A stretch of 42,570 nt of DNA, taken from the NCBI GenBank assembly GCA_029938605.1, contig JAOZUO010000063.1:1-42570 (forward strand), given 5' to 3'. Source of the DNA: Deltaproteobacteria bacterium (GTDB taxonomy: Bacteria; Myxococcota_A; Polyangia; HGW-17; JAJRWW01). Of the stretch, positions 8,631 to 16,502 are shown piece after piece. The notes beneath the pieces are model-generated. The model worked only from the letters and a program-made list of their open reading frames with translations, was not told where the DNA came from and did no database searches. Made by a program: the position numbers and the translations under genes. How positions within the stretch are numbered: position 1 is the first letter of the stretch; each line of letters starts with the position of its first letter.

Positions 8631-8657
8631 CGACAGGGCTGTCGATTGTGTTTACAG
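8631..8657. promoter_or_regulatory. Candidate activator site: CGACAG/CTGTCG and CTGT-N11-ACAG dyads
   Basis: CGACAG-GG-CTGTCG (8631-8644) is a perfect dyad, and its right arm starts a second dyad CTGT-N11-ACAG (8639-8657). The second has the same half-sites and spacing as the 21-bp sites at 24692 and 26957. Its centre is about 170 bp upstream of the -24 element of the export-operon promoter, a usual distance for a bacterial enhancer. It also lies just upstream of the kinase start. Binding by the encoded activator is inference. Confidence 0.45.
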
Positions 8658-8699
8658 GCCTGGACGCGGTTGGGTGCGCTCCGTGGGCTCCCCCTGAGG

Positions 8700-8715
8700 T
8701 GCGAGAATGGTCGCA
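8700..8715. promoter_or_regulatory. Dyad TGCGA-N6-TCGCA, second candidate upstream activating site
   Basis: TGCGAGAATGGTCGCA has perfect 5-bp arms. It is centred about 115 bp before the -24 element of the plus-strand sigma-54 promoter. A 10-bp perfect palindrome CGTGATCACG follows at 8740-8749. Either could be the binding site of the Fis-type helix-turn-helix of the neighbouring activator. Confidence 0.4.
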
Positions 8716-8784
8716 AGTGCAATTATTTTCGTATCTTGTCGTGATCACGGTGGCGCCTCCGGGGCGATTCGTGGCTCTGTTTAC

Positions 8785-8801
8785 TGCCAACCTTGTGCCA
8801 A
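8785..8801 (-). promoter_or_regulatory. Sigma-54 promoter candidate for kinase/activator operon
   Basis: The minus strand reads TTGGCACAAGGTTGGCA. The -24 TGGCAC and the -12 TGGCA are separated so that GG and GC are exactly 10 bases apart; the only departures from TGGCACG-N4-TTGCA are A for G after the -24 hexamer and TG for TT in the -12 box. The predicted start is near 8774, giving a leader of about 168 nt to the kinase ATG, longer than for the other promoters here. Confidence 0.55.
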
Positions 8802-8820
8802 GTTTCGGGCTGAACTGACG

Positions 8821-8836
8821 TGGCATGTTGGTTGCA
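8821..8836 (+). promoter_or_regulatory. Sigma-54 promoter of the export operon
   Basis: TGGCATGTTGGTTGCA matches TGGCACG-N4-TTGCA with one mismatch and exact GG-N10-GC spacing. The predicted start is near 8847, about 29 nt before ATG 8876, which has GAGGA at proper spacing. The site overlaps the longer in-frame start at 8825, which argues against that start. Confidence 0.75.
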
Positions 8837-8875
8837 CTGCTGCGCTATCGCGCCGCTTGGCGTTCGAGGATTCGA

Positions 8876-10219
8876 ATGACACAACGACTGGCACTTTTCA
8901 CTGTGATCGCGCTGCTGGGGCTAGGGTTTTCCCCGACGGCCAGGGCCCAATCGACCTCCCACTCCCTCTCCCAAGACCAAGCCGTGAAGCGCGCCGTGGG
9001 TCGTCACCCGGCCGTGGACGCCGGCAAGATGGCTGCCCGGGCGGCCCAAGCCCGGGTCTCCATGGCCAAGTCCGGCTGGCTGCCCCGGGTGCGGCTCGAG
9101 GGGGGCTACATGCTCATGGGCCCTGTCCAGCAGATGCGTCTAGCGGTGGACCCGGGTATTCCGGGGGTGGACCCCATCGTGATGGAGAACGACCTGGGCT
9201 CGCTGCACAACGCCTCGGTGGGGCTGACCGTGGCCTGGCGGGCCTTCGATTTCGGCGCCCGGGATGTGCGCACCGCCGCGGCTCGGGCTCTGGTGGCCGC
9301 GAGCAAGGCCGAGACCGCAGAGCGCGCTGCTCAGATCGCCTACGCCACCCGAGCGGCCTACCTGGCGGTGCTCTTTTTTCAGGAGATGGCCGGGGTGAAC
9401 GCCAGGTCCCTGAAGCTCGCGTTGGCTGAGCGTCGTGAGCACCGGATACGCAAGAAGGCGGGCGTAGGCAATGACCTGGACATCGCCCGGTCGGACATCC
9501 GGGTGGCCGAGCTCAAGTCGAACCTCTCGCGGTCCCGACAAGAGAGCGCCCGGGCCCTGGTCACCCTTCGCATTCTGCTGGGGCTCAAGCCGGGCGCGAC
9601 TCTGCGTCTGACCGACAACCTCAAGCAGCTCGGCACCGCCACGGTGCAGTCCCGCACCAAGCCGCGGCTCCACCCGAGCCGGCTCCGGTTGCGGGCCCTC
9701 GAGCGGGCCTCCCGGCTGGAGGTCAAGCGCCTCGGGCGGAACTGGTGGCCCACCATCGATGTGGTGGGGCAGGTCAAGTACCAGTACCCGAAGAACTACT
9801 TCGAGAGTGACACGGCCGGCCTCTTTTACTCGGTGGGTGTGAAGCTGTCCTGGAACATCTTCGATGGGGACTTGATTCGCCGGCAGCGGCGTCAGGCTCG
9901 GTTCAAGGAGAGCCAGGTCAAGGCGTTGGCGCGGGCCACGGGTGAGGAGATCTCCCGCAAGTTGTCCGATGCCGGCGCCAAGGTGCGCATCGCAGCCTCG
10001 TCGGCAAGCTCGGCCCAGCGGATGCTCAAGGCCGCCCGGGTGTATCTGCGGGCGGCGAAGATCTCCAAGAAGGCCGGGATGACCACTGCCCTGGAGGTAC
10101 GCAAGGCCGAGGAGAAGGTGGACCAGGCGAGCCTCGGCGAGATCAAGGCGTACTTCGACGGAGCCCTGGCCCGGGCGGCCCAGTTGCTCGCCCAGGGCAA
10201 GAGCGCGACCAGGCAATGA
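8876..10219 (+). CDS. TolC-family outer-membrane efflux protein
   Basis: 447 aa. The start is ATG 8876 (GAGGA 5 bases upstream; the longer frame from 8825 would begin inside the promoter). The signal peptide LALFTVIALLGLGFSPTARAQ ends in a typical cleavage site. The rest is the OEP repeat pattern: two long alpha-helical halves rich in Ala/Arg/Lys (QDQAVKRAVGRHPAVDAGK; GVGNDLDIARSDIRVAELKSNLSRSR; GMTTALEVRKAEEKV) and strand-forming segments (VGVKLSWNIFDGD). It should form the trimeric outer-membrane duct of the tripartite exporter encoded by the next five genes. Confidence 0.93.
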   Translation: MTQRLALFTVIALLGLGFSPTARAQSTSHSLSQDQAVKRAVGRHPAVDAGKMAARAAQARVSMAKSGWLPRVRLEGGYMLMGPVQQMRLAVDPGIPGVDPIVMENDLGSLHNASVGLTVAWRAFDFGARDVRTAAARALVAASKAETAERAAQIAYATRAAYLAVLFFQEMAGVNARSLKLALAERREHRIRKKAGVGNDLDIARSDIRVAELKSNLSRSRQESARALVTLRILLGLKPGATLRLTDNLKQLGTATVQSRTKPRLHPSRLRLRALERASRLEVKRLGRNWWPTIDVVGQVKYQYPKNYFESDTAGLFYSVGVKLSWNIFDGDLIRRQRRQARFKESQVKALARATGEEISRKLSDAGAKVRIAASSASSAQRMLKAARVYLRAAKISKKAGMTTALEVRKAEEKVDQASLGEIKAYFDGALARAAQLLAQGKSATRQ

Positions 10220-10298
10220 GTGCACCCAACCGGTTCGTTGGTACCCCGCGAGAAGGTGGTTGCGATAGGAGAGCAACCGTCGGATTCTGGAGACCGCT

Positions 10299-11396
10299 AT
10301 GAAACGTGCAATTCCCATCTTCGTCGTGTTGGTGGCCGCCCTGTCGGTGTTGCTCTATCTCCGCCTGCGCAAGCAGCGACTGGCGGCCGAGCGCCCGTCG
10401 GGGGGCAGCGCCACGGTGGAGGGCACCGAGGTGGACGTGGTGGCGCGGCTGCCGTCGCGCATTTTGAGTATCAAGGTGCAGGCTGGTGATCGCGTGAAGA
10501 AGGGCCAGGTGCTCGTGGAGCTGGACTGCGAGAACGAGCGGGCCCTGTTGGCCCAGGCCGACGCCGCCCTGGCTGGGGCGAGGATCGCCCTGAATGCGTC
10601 CAAAACCCAGCAGGGGTTGACCAAACAGGGCGAGAAGTCTGCCCGAAGCCAGGTGTGGATGGCCTACGCCGCGACCCAGGCGGCCAGGGCCCAGAAGCGG
10701 GCGGTGGCGGTGCAACGGGGAGTGGCCTACCGAAGCCAGAAGCGCCTCAAGAAGATCCACGAGGCGGGGGCTGCGTCCGATCAGCAGTTTGATCGCACCA
10801 AGTCCGCCGTGGTCGGCCTGGATCAGCAGCTCCGCGCCCTGGGAGCAAACATCAACGCGGCCAACGCCCGGGCCCTGGCGGCCACCAGCGGCAAGCGCGC
10901 GGCCCACATCCGTACCCAGCTCGCGCTCATCGGGATCCAGGGAGCCCTGCAGAAGATCAAGGCCGCCGAGGCCCAGCGCCAGCGCGCCAGCATCGCCGTG
11001 AGGGAGTGTACCTTGCGGGCGCCCCGGCCGGGCTACGTGCTGTCGCGGAACTTCGAGCCCGGGGAGGTGGTGCTGCCCGGCAGCCGGGTGCTCACCCTGG
11101 TGGACATCCGAGAGGTGAAGGCCACCTTCTATCTGCCCAACGCCGAGCTGGGCGCGGCCAAGCCCGGTCGGGCGGTGAAGGTTACGGCTGACGCATATAA
11201 AGGAAAGACCTTTGACGGCCGGGTCCGGCGGGTGGGCGTGGAGGCGGAGTTTACGCCGCGCAACGTGCAGACCCGCCAGGATCGAGACCGGCTGGTGTAC
11301 GCGGTGGAGGTGGCTATCCCCAACCCCAAGGGGCTGCTACGACCGGGCATGCCGGTGGAGATCACCATCCCCGGTACGGGCAAGGGGTCCCCTTGA
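10299..11396 (+). CDS. HlyD/YbhG-type periplasmic adaptor (membrane fusion protein)
   Basis: 365 aa. One N-terminal membrane anchor (AIPIFVVLVAALSVLLYLRL) is followed by the first half of a biotinyl-lipoyl domain (RLPSRILSIKVQAGDRVKKGQVLVELD), a long Ala/Lys/Gln-rich coiled coil (about residues 90-240), the second lipoyl half (LRAPRPGYVLSRNFEPGEVV) and a beta-barrel domain (KATFYLPNAELGAAKPGRAVKV). GGAGA precedes the ATG. It should bridge the inner-membrane ABC transporter and the TolC protein. The 79-bp gap to tolC holds no obvious promoter, and its stop overlaps the next start (TTGA). Confidence 0.93.
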   Translation: MKRAIPIFVVLVAALSVLLYLRLRKQRLAAERPSGGSATVEGTEVDVVARLPSRILSIKVQAGDRVKKGQVLVELDCENERALLAQADAALAGARIALNASKTQQGLTKQGEKSARSQVWMAYAATQAARAQKRAVAVQRGVAYRSQKRLKKIHEAGAASDQQFDRTKSAVVGLDQQLRALGANINAANARALAATSGKRAAHIRTQLALIGIQGALQKIKAAEAQRQRASIAVRECTLRAPRPGYVLSRNFEPGEVVLPGSRVLTLVDIREVKATFYLPNAELGAAKPGRAVKVTADAYKGKTFDGRVRRVGVEAEFTPRNVQTRQDRDRLVYAVEVAIPNPKGLLRPGMPVEITIPGTGKGSP

Positions 11397-12343
11397 GCGA
11401 GGCGTCTTTAGCTACGGAGGTGGAGCAAGGCGACGCGGTCCTGGAGGGGATCGGGCTCCGGCGCGTCTTCGCCGACAACGTCGCCGTGGACGACCTCTCC
11501 CTGGCGGTGCACGCCGGGGAGCTCTACGGGTTGGTGGGCCCCGATGGCGCGGGCAAGACCACGACCATCCGCATGCTCACCGGGCTCATTCTACCCAGCG
11601 GTGGCGACGCCCGGGTGCTCGGCCGCTCGGCGCATGAGAGTGAGCGGGAGGCCGTAGGCTACATGCCGCAGCAATACAGCCTCTATGGGGATCTTTCCAT
11701 CGACGAGAATCTGCGTTTTTACGGGCGGCTCTTTGGTCTGAAGCGCGCGGACTATGTCGAGCGGGCGGCCCGGCTGCTGCGCATCACCCGGCTCGAGCGT
11801 TTTGGGGATCGGCGCGCGGACGCCCTGTCCGGAGGCATGTACAAAAAGCTGGCCCTGGCCTGCGCACTTTTACACCGACCCCGGGTGCTGGTGCTCGACG
11901 AGCCCACCAACGGCGTGGACCCCGTGAGTCGTCGGGAGCTGTGGGATCTGCTGTACGAGTTCGTGGACGAAGGCATGGCGGTGCTGTTGGCCACGCCCTA
12001 CATGGACGAGGCTGAGCGGTGTCACCGGGTGGGGCTCATCCACCAGGGGCGGCTGCTCACCGAGGGCGAGCCGGTGGCTCTGACGCGGCAGTTTGAGCAC
12101 CGAACGCTACTGTTGGCCGCGTCGGACCGGCAGGCGCTCGAGGCGGCCGTGGAGGCGCGATCCGAGGTGTTGGCCCTCACGCCCCACGGCAGCTCCTTGC
12201 GCGTGGTGGTGGACGGGCAGCGGGAGAAGACCTTCTTGACCTGGCTCGCCGATTCCGGCTTGGCGGATCCCCCCGTGACGGTGAAGCCGGACTTCGAGGA
12301 CGTCTTCCTGGGGCTGCTGGCCTCCACCTCGGAGGCACAGTGA
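11393..12343 (+). CDS. ABC transporter ATP-binding protein (first of two, YbhF-like)
   Basis: 316 aa from a TTG start that overlaps the previous stop by 4 bp. Walker A is GPDGAGKT (49-56); the signature is LSGGMYKKLALA, Walker B is VLVLDEPTNGVDP, and the switch region is TPYMDEAERC. In YbhF-type exporters the two nucleotide-binding domains are fused; here they are separate consecutive genes. The C-terminal ~90 residues are the accessory domain typical of drug and lipid exporters of this group. It powers the ABC-2 permeases downstream. Confidence 0.93.
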   Translation: MSEASLATEVEQGDAVLEGIGLRRVFADNVAVDDLSLAVHAGELYGLVGPDGAGKTTTIRMLTGLILPSGGDARVLGRSAHESEREAVGYMPQQYSLYGDLSIDENLRFYGRLFGLKRADYVERAARLLRITRLERFGDRRADALSGGMYKKLALACALLHRPRVLVLDEPTNGVDPVSRRELWDLLYEFVDEGMAVLLATPYMDEAERCHRVGLIHQGRLLTEGEPVALTRQFEHRTLLLAASDRQALEAAVEARSEVLALTPHGSSLRVVVDGQREKTFLTWLADSGLADPPVTVKPDFEDVFLGLLASTSEAQ

Positions 12344-12366
12344 GCACAGTGAGCACAGTGAGCGAC
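12340..12366 (+). repeat. 9-bp tandem repeat carrying three in-frame GTG start codons
   Basis: GTGAGCACA, GTGAGCACA and GTGAGCGAC follow one another directly at the start of the second ATPase gene. Every unit begins with a possible start codon in the same frame, so repeat slippage would move the start by three residues without a frameshift and would alter the distance to GGAGG and to the overlapped stop. Confidence 0.8.
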
Positions 12367-13371
12367 GCGCCCATCATCGAGGTGTCTGATCTCACCAAGC
12401 GCTTCGGCGACTTCACCGCCGTGGATCGGGTCAGCTTCCATGTGGAGCCCGGCGAGATCTTCGGCTTCCTGGGGGCCAACGGTGCAGGCAAGTCCACCAC
12501 CATCCGTATGCTCTGTGGGCTCTTGGCACCCACAGACGGCGACGCCCGGGTGGCCGGATACGACGTGCGCAGCCAGTCCCGGCAGATCAAACGCAACATC
12601 GGCTACATGTCCCAGAAGTTCTCCCTGTATCTGGATCTCACGGTGGAGGAGAACCTGAGCTTCTTCGCCGGGGCCTACCAGCTCGACCGCCGGACGCGAC
12701 GACAACGCATCGCGGCGGCCCTGGACATGGCGGACCTCGTGGCCCGACGGGACGAGCTGACCAGTACCTTGCCCGGCGGCATCCGCCAACGGTTGGCGCT
12801 GGCCTCGGCCATGCTGCACGAGCCCCAGGTGCTGTACCTGGATGAGCCCACCGCCGGAGTGGACCCGGTGAGTCGCCGGGAGTTCTGGAAGATCATCCGG
12901 CGCCTCTCCGGTGCCGGCACCACCTTGTTTGTGACCACCCACCACCTGGACGAGGCCGAGTACTGCGCCCGGGTGGGGCTCATGGTGGACGGCGCCCTGG
13001 TGGCCTTGGACACCCCCCAGCGGCTCAAGGCCGAGCACGTGCCGGGCACCATCCACGCGGTCACCGGCGAGGTGACCAGCCGAGCGCTGAACGAGCTGTT
13101 GGCCGCGCACCCCGACGTGCTGGCCGTCAAGCCCTTTGGCCGGACTCTGCACGTGCGGGTGGGGGACAACCTGGCAGACTCCGACCGCTTTTCTGCGCTC
13201 CTTCGCGAGGTCGGCTTCGACCAAGTCAGCGTGGATCCCGGAGAGGCGACTCTCGAGGACGTCTTCCTGGAGATCGTAGAGGGCAGCGGCGCCTCAGCCA
13301 CACCATCGGTCCCGGCCGCCACGTCGGTCCCGGCCGCCTCCTCCGATCCAGACGCGGAGACGAGCCCATGA
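12340..13371 (+). CDS. ABC transporter ATP-binding protein (second)
   Basis: 343 aa. Walker A is GANGAGKS (45-52) and Walker B is VLYLDEPTAGVDP. The signature is LPGGIRQRLALA, with Pro replacing Ser of LSGG. The start lies in three consecutive GTG-AGC-ACA-like nonanucleotides, giving possible GTG starts at 12340, 12349 and 12358; GGAGG at 12331 serves the first best. The C-terminus is an Ala/Pro/Ser-rich tail (SVPAATSVPAASSD). It is translationally coupled to both neighbours by 4-bp overlaps and probably forms a heterodimer with the preceding ATPase. Confidence 0.93.
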   Translation: MSTVSTVSDAPIIEVSDLTKRFGDFTAVDRVSFHVEPGEIFGFLGANGAGKSTTIRMLCGLLAPTDGDARVAGYDVRSQSRQIKRNIGYMSQKFSLYLDLTVEENLSFFAGAYQLDRRTRRQRIAAALDMADLVARRDELTSTLPGGIRQRLALASAMLHEPQVLYLDEPTAGVDPVSRREFWKIIRRLSGAGTTLFVTTHHLDEAEYCARVGLMVDGALVALDTPQRLKAEHVPGTIHAVTGEVTSRALNELLAAHPDVLAVKPFGRTLHVRVGDNLADSDRFSALLREVGFDQVSVDPGEATLEDVFLEIVEGSGASATPSVPAATSVPAASSDPDAETSP

Positions 13372-14492
13372 GACGCGTGTTGCTGCGCACCTACGCCATG
13401 GCCCACAAGGAGGTGATGCACATCCAGCGGGATCCGCAGATGCTGGTCTTCGCCCTGGGCATGCCCGTGGTGCTGATCTTCCTGTTCGGCTACGCGGTCT
13501 CCTTCGATATTGAGCGCATTCCCCTGGTGGTGGTGGATCAGGACCACTCCGCCGAGTCCCGGGCGCTGGTGGAGAAGTTCACGGCCTCGGACACTTTCCG
13601 GGTGGTGGCTCGCCGACAGGATCCAAAGCGGGTGGAGACCCTCTTTCGCTCCAGCTCGGCCAAGGCGGCCCTGGTGATTCCGCCGGGCTACGGCAGGCAG
13701 CTCCGGAGGGGGGAGAACGCCGAGGCCCAGCTCCTGCTCGACGGAGCGGATAACACCACCGCTTCCATCGCCCTGGGGTACGCCACGGCGGTTTCCCTGG
13801 CCGCCTCCCGGGAGCAGATGGAGAAGGTGATCGGCGAGATCGACATGCCCCTGGAGGTTCGGGTGCGGACCTTTTTCAACCCGCGGCTCAAGAGCGCGGT
13901 GTTCATTGTGCCCGGGCTCATGGTGGTGATCCTGGTCATGGTGGCGGTGATGCTCACGGCCCTCACCATCGCCCGGGAGTATGAGCGGGGTTCCATGGAG
14001 CAGCTCTTCGCCACCCCCGTGGGGCGGCTGGAGGTGATCCTGGGCAAGCTCGTGCCCTACTTCCTTATCGGTTTGCTGCAGGTGCTTTTGGTCCTTTCCC
14101 TGGGGGTCACCTTCTTCGACGTGCCCGTGCAGGGGAGTGTGTTTCTGCTGTTCGGCCTGTCGTCGCTGTTTCTGTTGGCCATGCTCATGCAGGGGCTGGT
14201 CATCAGCGTGATCACCCGGAACCAGATGGTGGCTTCCCAGGTGGCGGCCATCTCTACTTTCCTTCCTGCCCTGCTCATGTCGGGCTTCATCTTCCCGGTA
14301 GAGAACATGCCGCTGCTGTTGCGAGGAATCGCCGCGGCCATGCCGGCCCAGTACTACGTGCGGTCTCTGCGGGCGGTGCTGTTGCGGGGCAACGGGCTGG
14401 AGGTGATCTGGGTGGATCTGCTGGCCCTGACGGGCTTCTTTGTATTGATGCTGATCATCGCGCTACTGCGATTCAAGCGAACCGTGGCCTGA
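13368..14492 (+). CDS. ABC-2 type permease (YbhS-like)
   Basis: 374 aa. The layout is that of the ABC-2 exporter family: one N-terminal transmembrane helix (MLVFALGMPVVLIFLFGYAV), a long periplasmic domain (about 40-170: VVVDQDHSAESRALVEKF), then five C-terminal helices that include the conserved TIAREYERGSMEQLFATPVGR loop and FIFPVENMP. The start overlaps the previous stop (ATGA). It pairs with the next permease to form the inner-membrane channel. Confidence 0.93.
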   Translation: MRRVLLRTYAMAHKEVMHIQRDPQMLVFALGMPVVLIFLFGYAVSFDIERIPLVVVDQDHSAESRALVEKFTASDTFRVVARRQDPKRVETLFRSSSAKAALVIPPGYGRQLRRGENAEAQLLLDGADNTTASIALGYATAVSLAASREQMEKVIGEIDMPLEVRVRTFFNPRLKSAVFIVPGLMVVILVMVAVMLTALTIAREYERGSMEQLFATPVGRLEVILGKLVPYFLIGLLQVLLVLSLGVTFFDVPVQGSVFLLFGLSSLFLLAMLMQGLVISVITRNQMVASQVAAISTFLPALLMSGFIFPVENMPLLLRGIAAAMPAQYYVRSLRAVLLRGNGLEVIWVDLLALTGFFVLMLIIALLRFKRTVA

Positions 14493-14501
14493 GGTACGAT
14501 C

Positions 14502-15641
14502 ATGTGGACGACGCTGCTGACTGTCATCGCCAAGGAGTATCGCCAGACCTTCCGGGACAAGCGCATGGTGTCGCTGTTGTTGGTGGCGCCGGTCATCCAG
14601 CTACTGATCCTGGGCTTCGCGGTGAACCTGGAGGTGGAGCACGTGCCCACGGTCATCGCCGACGAGGATCGCACCCCCGAGTCTCGACGCTTCGCCGACG
14701 GGCTCACCGCCGGCGACGCCTTTGATCGGGCCGGTGTGGTGGCCAGCAGCCGGGAGGCCGAGAACATGGTGGCCCGGGGAGAGGTGCCCCTGGCGGTGAT
14801 CATCCCTCGGGGTTTCCACCGGAAGATCACCCGATCCAAGCCCGCGGTGGTGCAGGTCCTGGTGGACGGGGGCGACTCCAACCGGGCCATCGTGGCGCAG
14901 AATGCCGTGGCGGCCTTCGTCATGAAACGCGCCGCCGACGACGCCCAGAAGCGCGTCCAGCAGGTGGCCGCCGCTCGGGGACAGCGTCTGGCCATTCCCC
15001 GGGTGACCGTGAAGCCGCGCATTCTGTACAACCCGACCCTCGACAGTCAGGTCTATTTCGTGCCCGGGGTGGCGGCGACTCTGCTGCTCATGATCACCAT
15101 GGTCACCACCTCCATGGGCCTGGCGCGGGAAAAGGAGATGGGTACCCTGGAGCAGGTGATGGTCACGCCCATCCGGGTGGAGGTGCTCATCCTGGGCAAG
15201 ACGCTGCCCTACGGCATCATCGGCCTCATCGACCTGGGTTTGGTGATCGCCTTAGGGGCCTGGATCTTCAATGTGCCCATCCAGGGCTCGGTCGCGCTCA
15301 TCTTCTTTGCCGGCTGCCTGTACATGCTCAACACCCTGGGCGTAGGCCTGCTCGTTTCGGCGTTGGCCCGCACTCAGCAGCAGGCCTTCATGGGCGGCAT
15401 GTTTTTCATCATGCCCGCCATCCTCCTGTCTGGCTTCATGACCCCCGTGGAGAATATGCCCCAGTGGCTCCAGCCCCTGTCCGGCTTCACCCCCGTGCGC
15501 CACTTCGTCGAGGTCATGCGCGGCGTGCTGCTCAAGGACGCCGGCTTCTGGGAGCTGTCCCCCCAGCTCGCCGCCCTGGCCGGCATGGGCCTCGCCGTCT
15601 ACGCCTCGGCCGCCTACGCCCTCCGCCGCAACCTGAGCTGA
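14502..15641 (+). CDS. ABC-2 type permease (YbhR-like)
   Basis: 379 aa, paralogous to the preceding gene. It has an N-terminal helix after RQTFRDKRMVSLLL, a periplasmic domain (TVIADEDRTPESRRFADG), and the conserved GLAREKEMGTLEQVMVTPI and SGFMTPVENMPQWLQ motifs in the C-terminal helix bundle. It starts 9 bp after the first permease. It is the last gene of the operon, and I see no clear intrinsic terminator before the convergent gene at 15681. The cargo of the exporter is not evident; relatives export xenobiotics, lipids or antibiotics. Confidence 0.93.
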   Translation: MWTTLLTVIAKEYRQTFRDKRMVSLLLVAPVIQLLILGFAVNLEVEHVPTVIADEDRTPESRRFADGLTAGDAFDRAGVVASSREAENMVARGEVPLAVIIPRGFHRKITRSKPAVVQVLVDGGDSNRAIVAQNAVAAFVMKRAADDAQKRVQQVAAARGQRLAIPRVTVKPRILYNPTLDSQVYFVPGVAATLLLMITMVTTSMGLAREKEMGTLEQVMVTPIRVEVLILGKTLPYGIIGLIDLGLVIALGAWIFNVPIQGSVALIFFAGCLYMLNTLGVGLLVSALARTQQQAFMGGMFFIMPAILLSGFMTPVENMPQWLQPLSGFTPVRHFVEVMRGVLLKDAGFWELSPQLAALAGMGLAVYASAAYALRRNLS

Positions 15642-15680
15642 CCCTTATTCGTCGAATTCACGGACCGTGACCCAGGGGGA

Positions 15681-16355
15681 TCACATGGCGCAGAGGAAGG
15701 ACATCGCGGCGGAGGTGAGCTGGACCTGCTGGCCATCGATGTCTATCGTGAGCTCGAGTACGCCGGTGCTGCTGCTGCCGCAACAGGAGCATAGGGGCGC
15801 AGAGCCGGTGCCGGAGTTCGCGACTTTGGTGTGACTCTGGGGCAGACTTGCGCCGGCGCCGACGGGGCCAACTGAAAGGGGCGCGACAGTGAAAGACCAG
15901 ATTACATTGCACGCGCCCTGCAGGTTCATGCGCGACGAGACGATCGTCGCGTTGGCGGGCGTGGTTCCGGCGGTGTTGTCGTAGGTCAGATCGAAGTTGA
16001 CGTGCAACGGGTCGGGGGGCGTAGGCAGGCCACAATTGAGAAAAAAGGTCGTCACCGTCGACAAGCTCACCGTCATGCCGACCGGTCCGGCGTCCAACGT
16101 GCCGGTGTCGGGCGTCGAGCCGTCCTCGATCACGGCGCTGTCGGGATCCCCCCCCGCATCAACCGGTGCGGCGTCCAACGCCACGGCTGTGTCCTGCTGC
16201 GCCACGGCGTCGGGTTGCGCGGCGGCGTCCTGCCCTATCGCGGCGTCGGGATCCGCTCCCCCCGGGCTGTGGTTGTCACAGCTCGCCTGAACCAGCATCA
16301 CCCCCAGCAGCAGGGCCACGATCCTCCCACCGAAATCGTGATTTGTACTGAACAT
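15681..16355 (-). CDS. Lipoprotein with Asp/Ala-rich linker, function unknown
   Basis: 224 aa from ATG 16355, chosen because GGAGGA lies 5 bases upstream; the open frame extends 16 codons further without such support. The signal is FGGRIVALLLGVMLVQASC with a lipobox at Ala-Ser-Cys. A low-complexity linker (DAAIGQDAAAQPDAVAQQD, VDAGGDPDSA) is followed by a ~130-residue beta-rich domain with several cysteines, including CSCCGSS near the end. I do not recognise the domain. It probably faces outward from the outer membrane. Confidence 0.8.
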   Translation of the reverse strand: MFSTNHDFGGRIVALLLGVMLVQASCDNHSPGGADPDAAIGQDAAAQPDAVAQQDTAVALDAAPVDAGGDPDSAVIEDGSTPDTGTLDAGPVGMTVSLSTVTTFFLNCGLPTPPDPLHVNFDLTYDNTAGTTPANATIVSSRMNLQGACNVIWSFTVAPLSVGPVGAGASLPQSHTKVANSGTGSAPLCSCCGSSSTGVLELTIDIDGQQVQLTSAAMSFLCAM

Positions 16356-16373
16356 GTTGTCCTCCAGCCAAAT

Positions 16374-16403
16374 AGCATAGGAGAGATTTGCGACGGAAAT
16401 CAA
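16374..16403 (-). promoter_or_regulatory. Sigma-70-type promoter candidate for the 15681-16355 lipoprotein
   Basis: The minus strand has TTGATT, an 18-bp spacer and TATGCT, ending about 18 bases before the start codon at 16355, with GGAGGA between. The hexamers match TTGACA and TATAAT at four positions each. Confidence 0.4.
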
Positions 16404-16502
16404 GCAGCAAGGAACCTGGGAACCAGGCGCCCCATGAGCCTCCCTACCAAGACCTCGTTTTCGACCCCAACCAAATCTTTGGGGCGTGTGTGAAACGGAG
16501 GC

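Noticed and set aside
9140-10318. 392-aa minus-strand reading frame
   Set aside because: Opposite the TolC gene, no domain, and it would cover the operon's own intergenic region.
12022-13224. 400-aa minus-strand reading frame
   Set aside because: Opposite the two ABC ATPase genes, with no recognisable domain.
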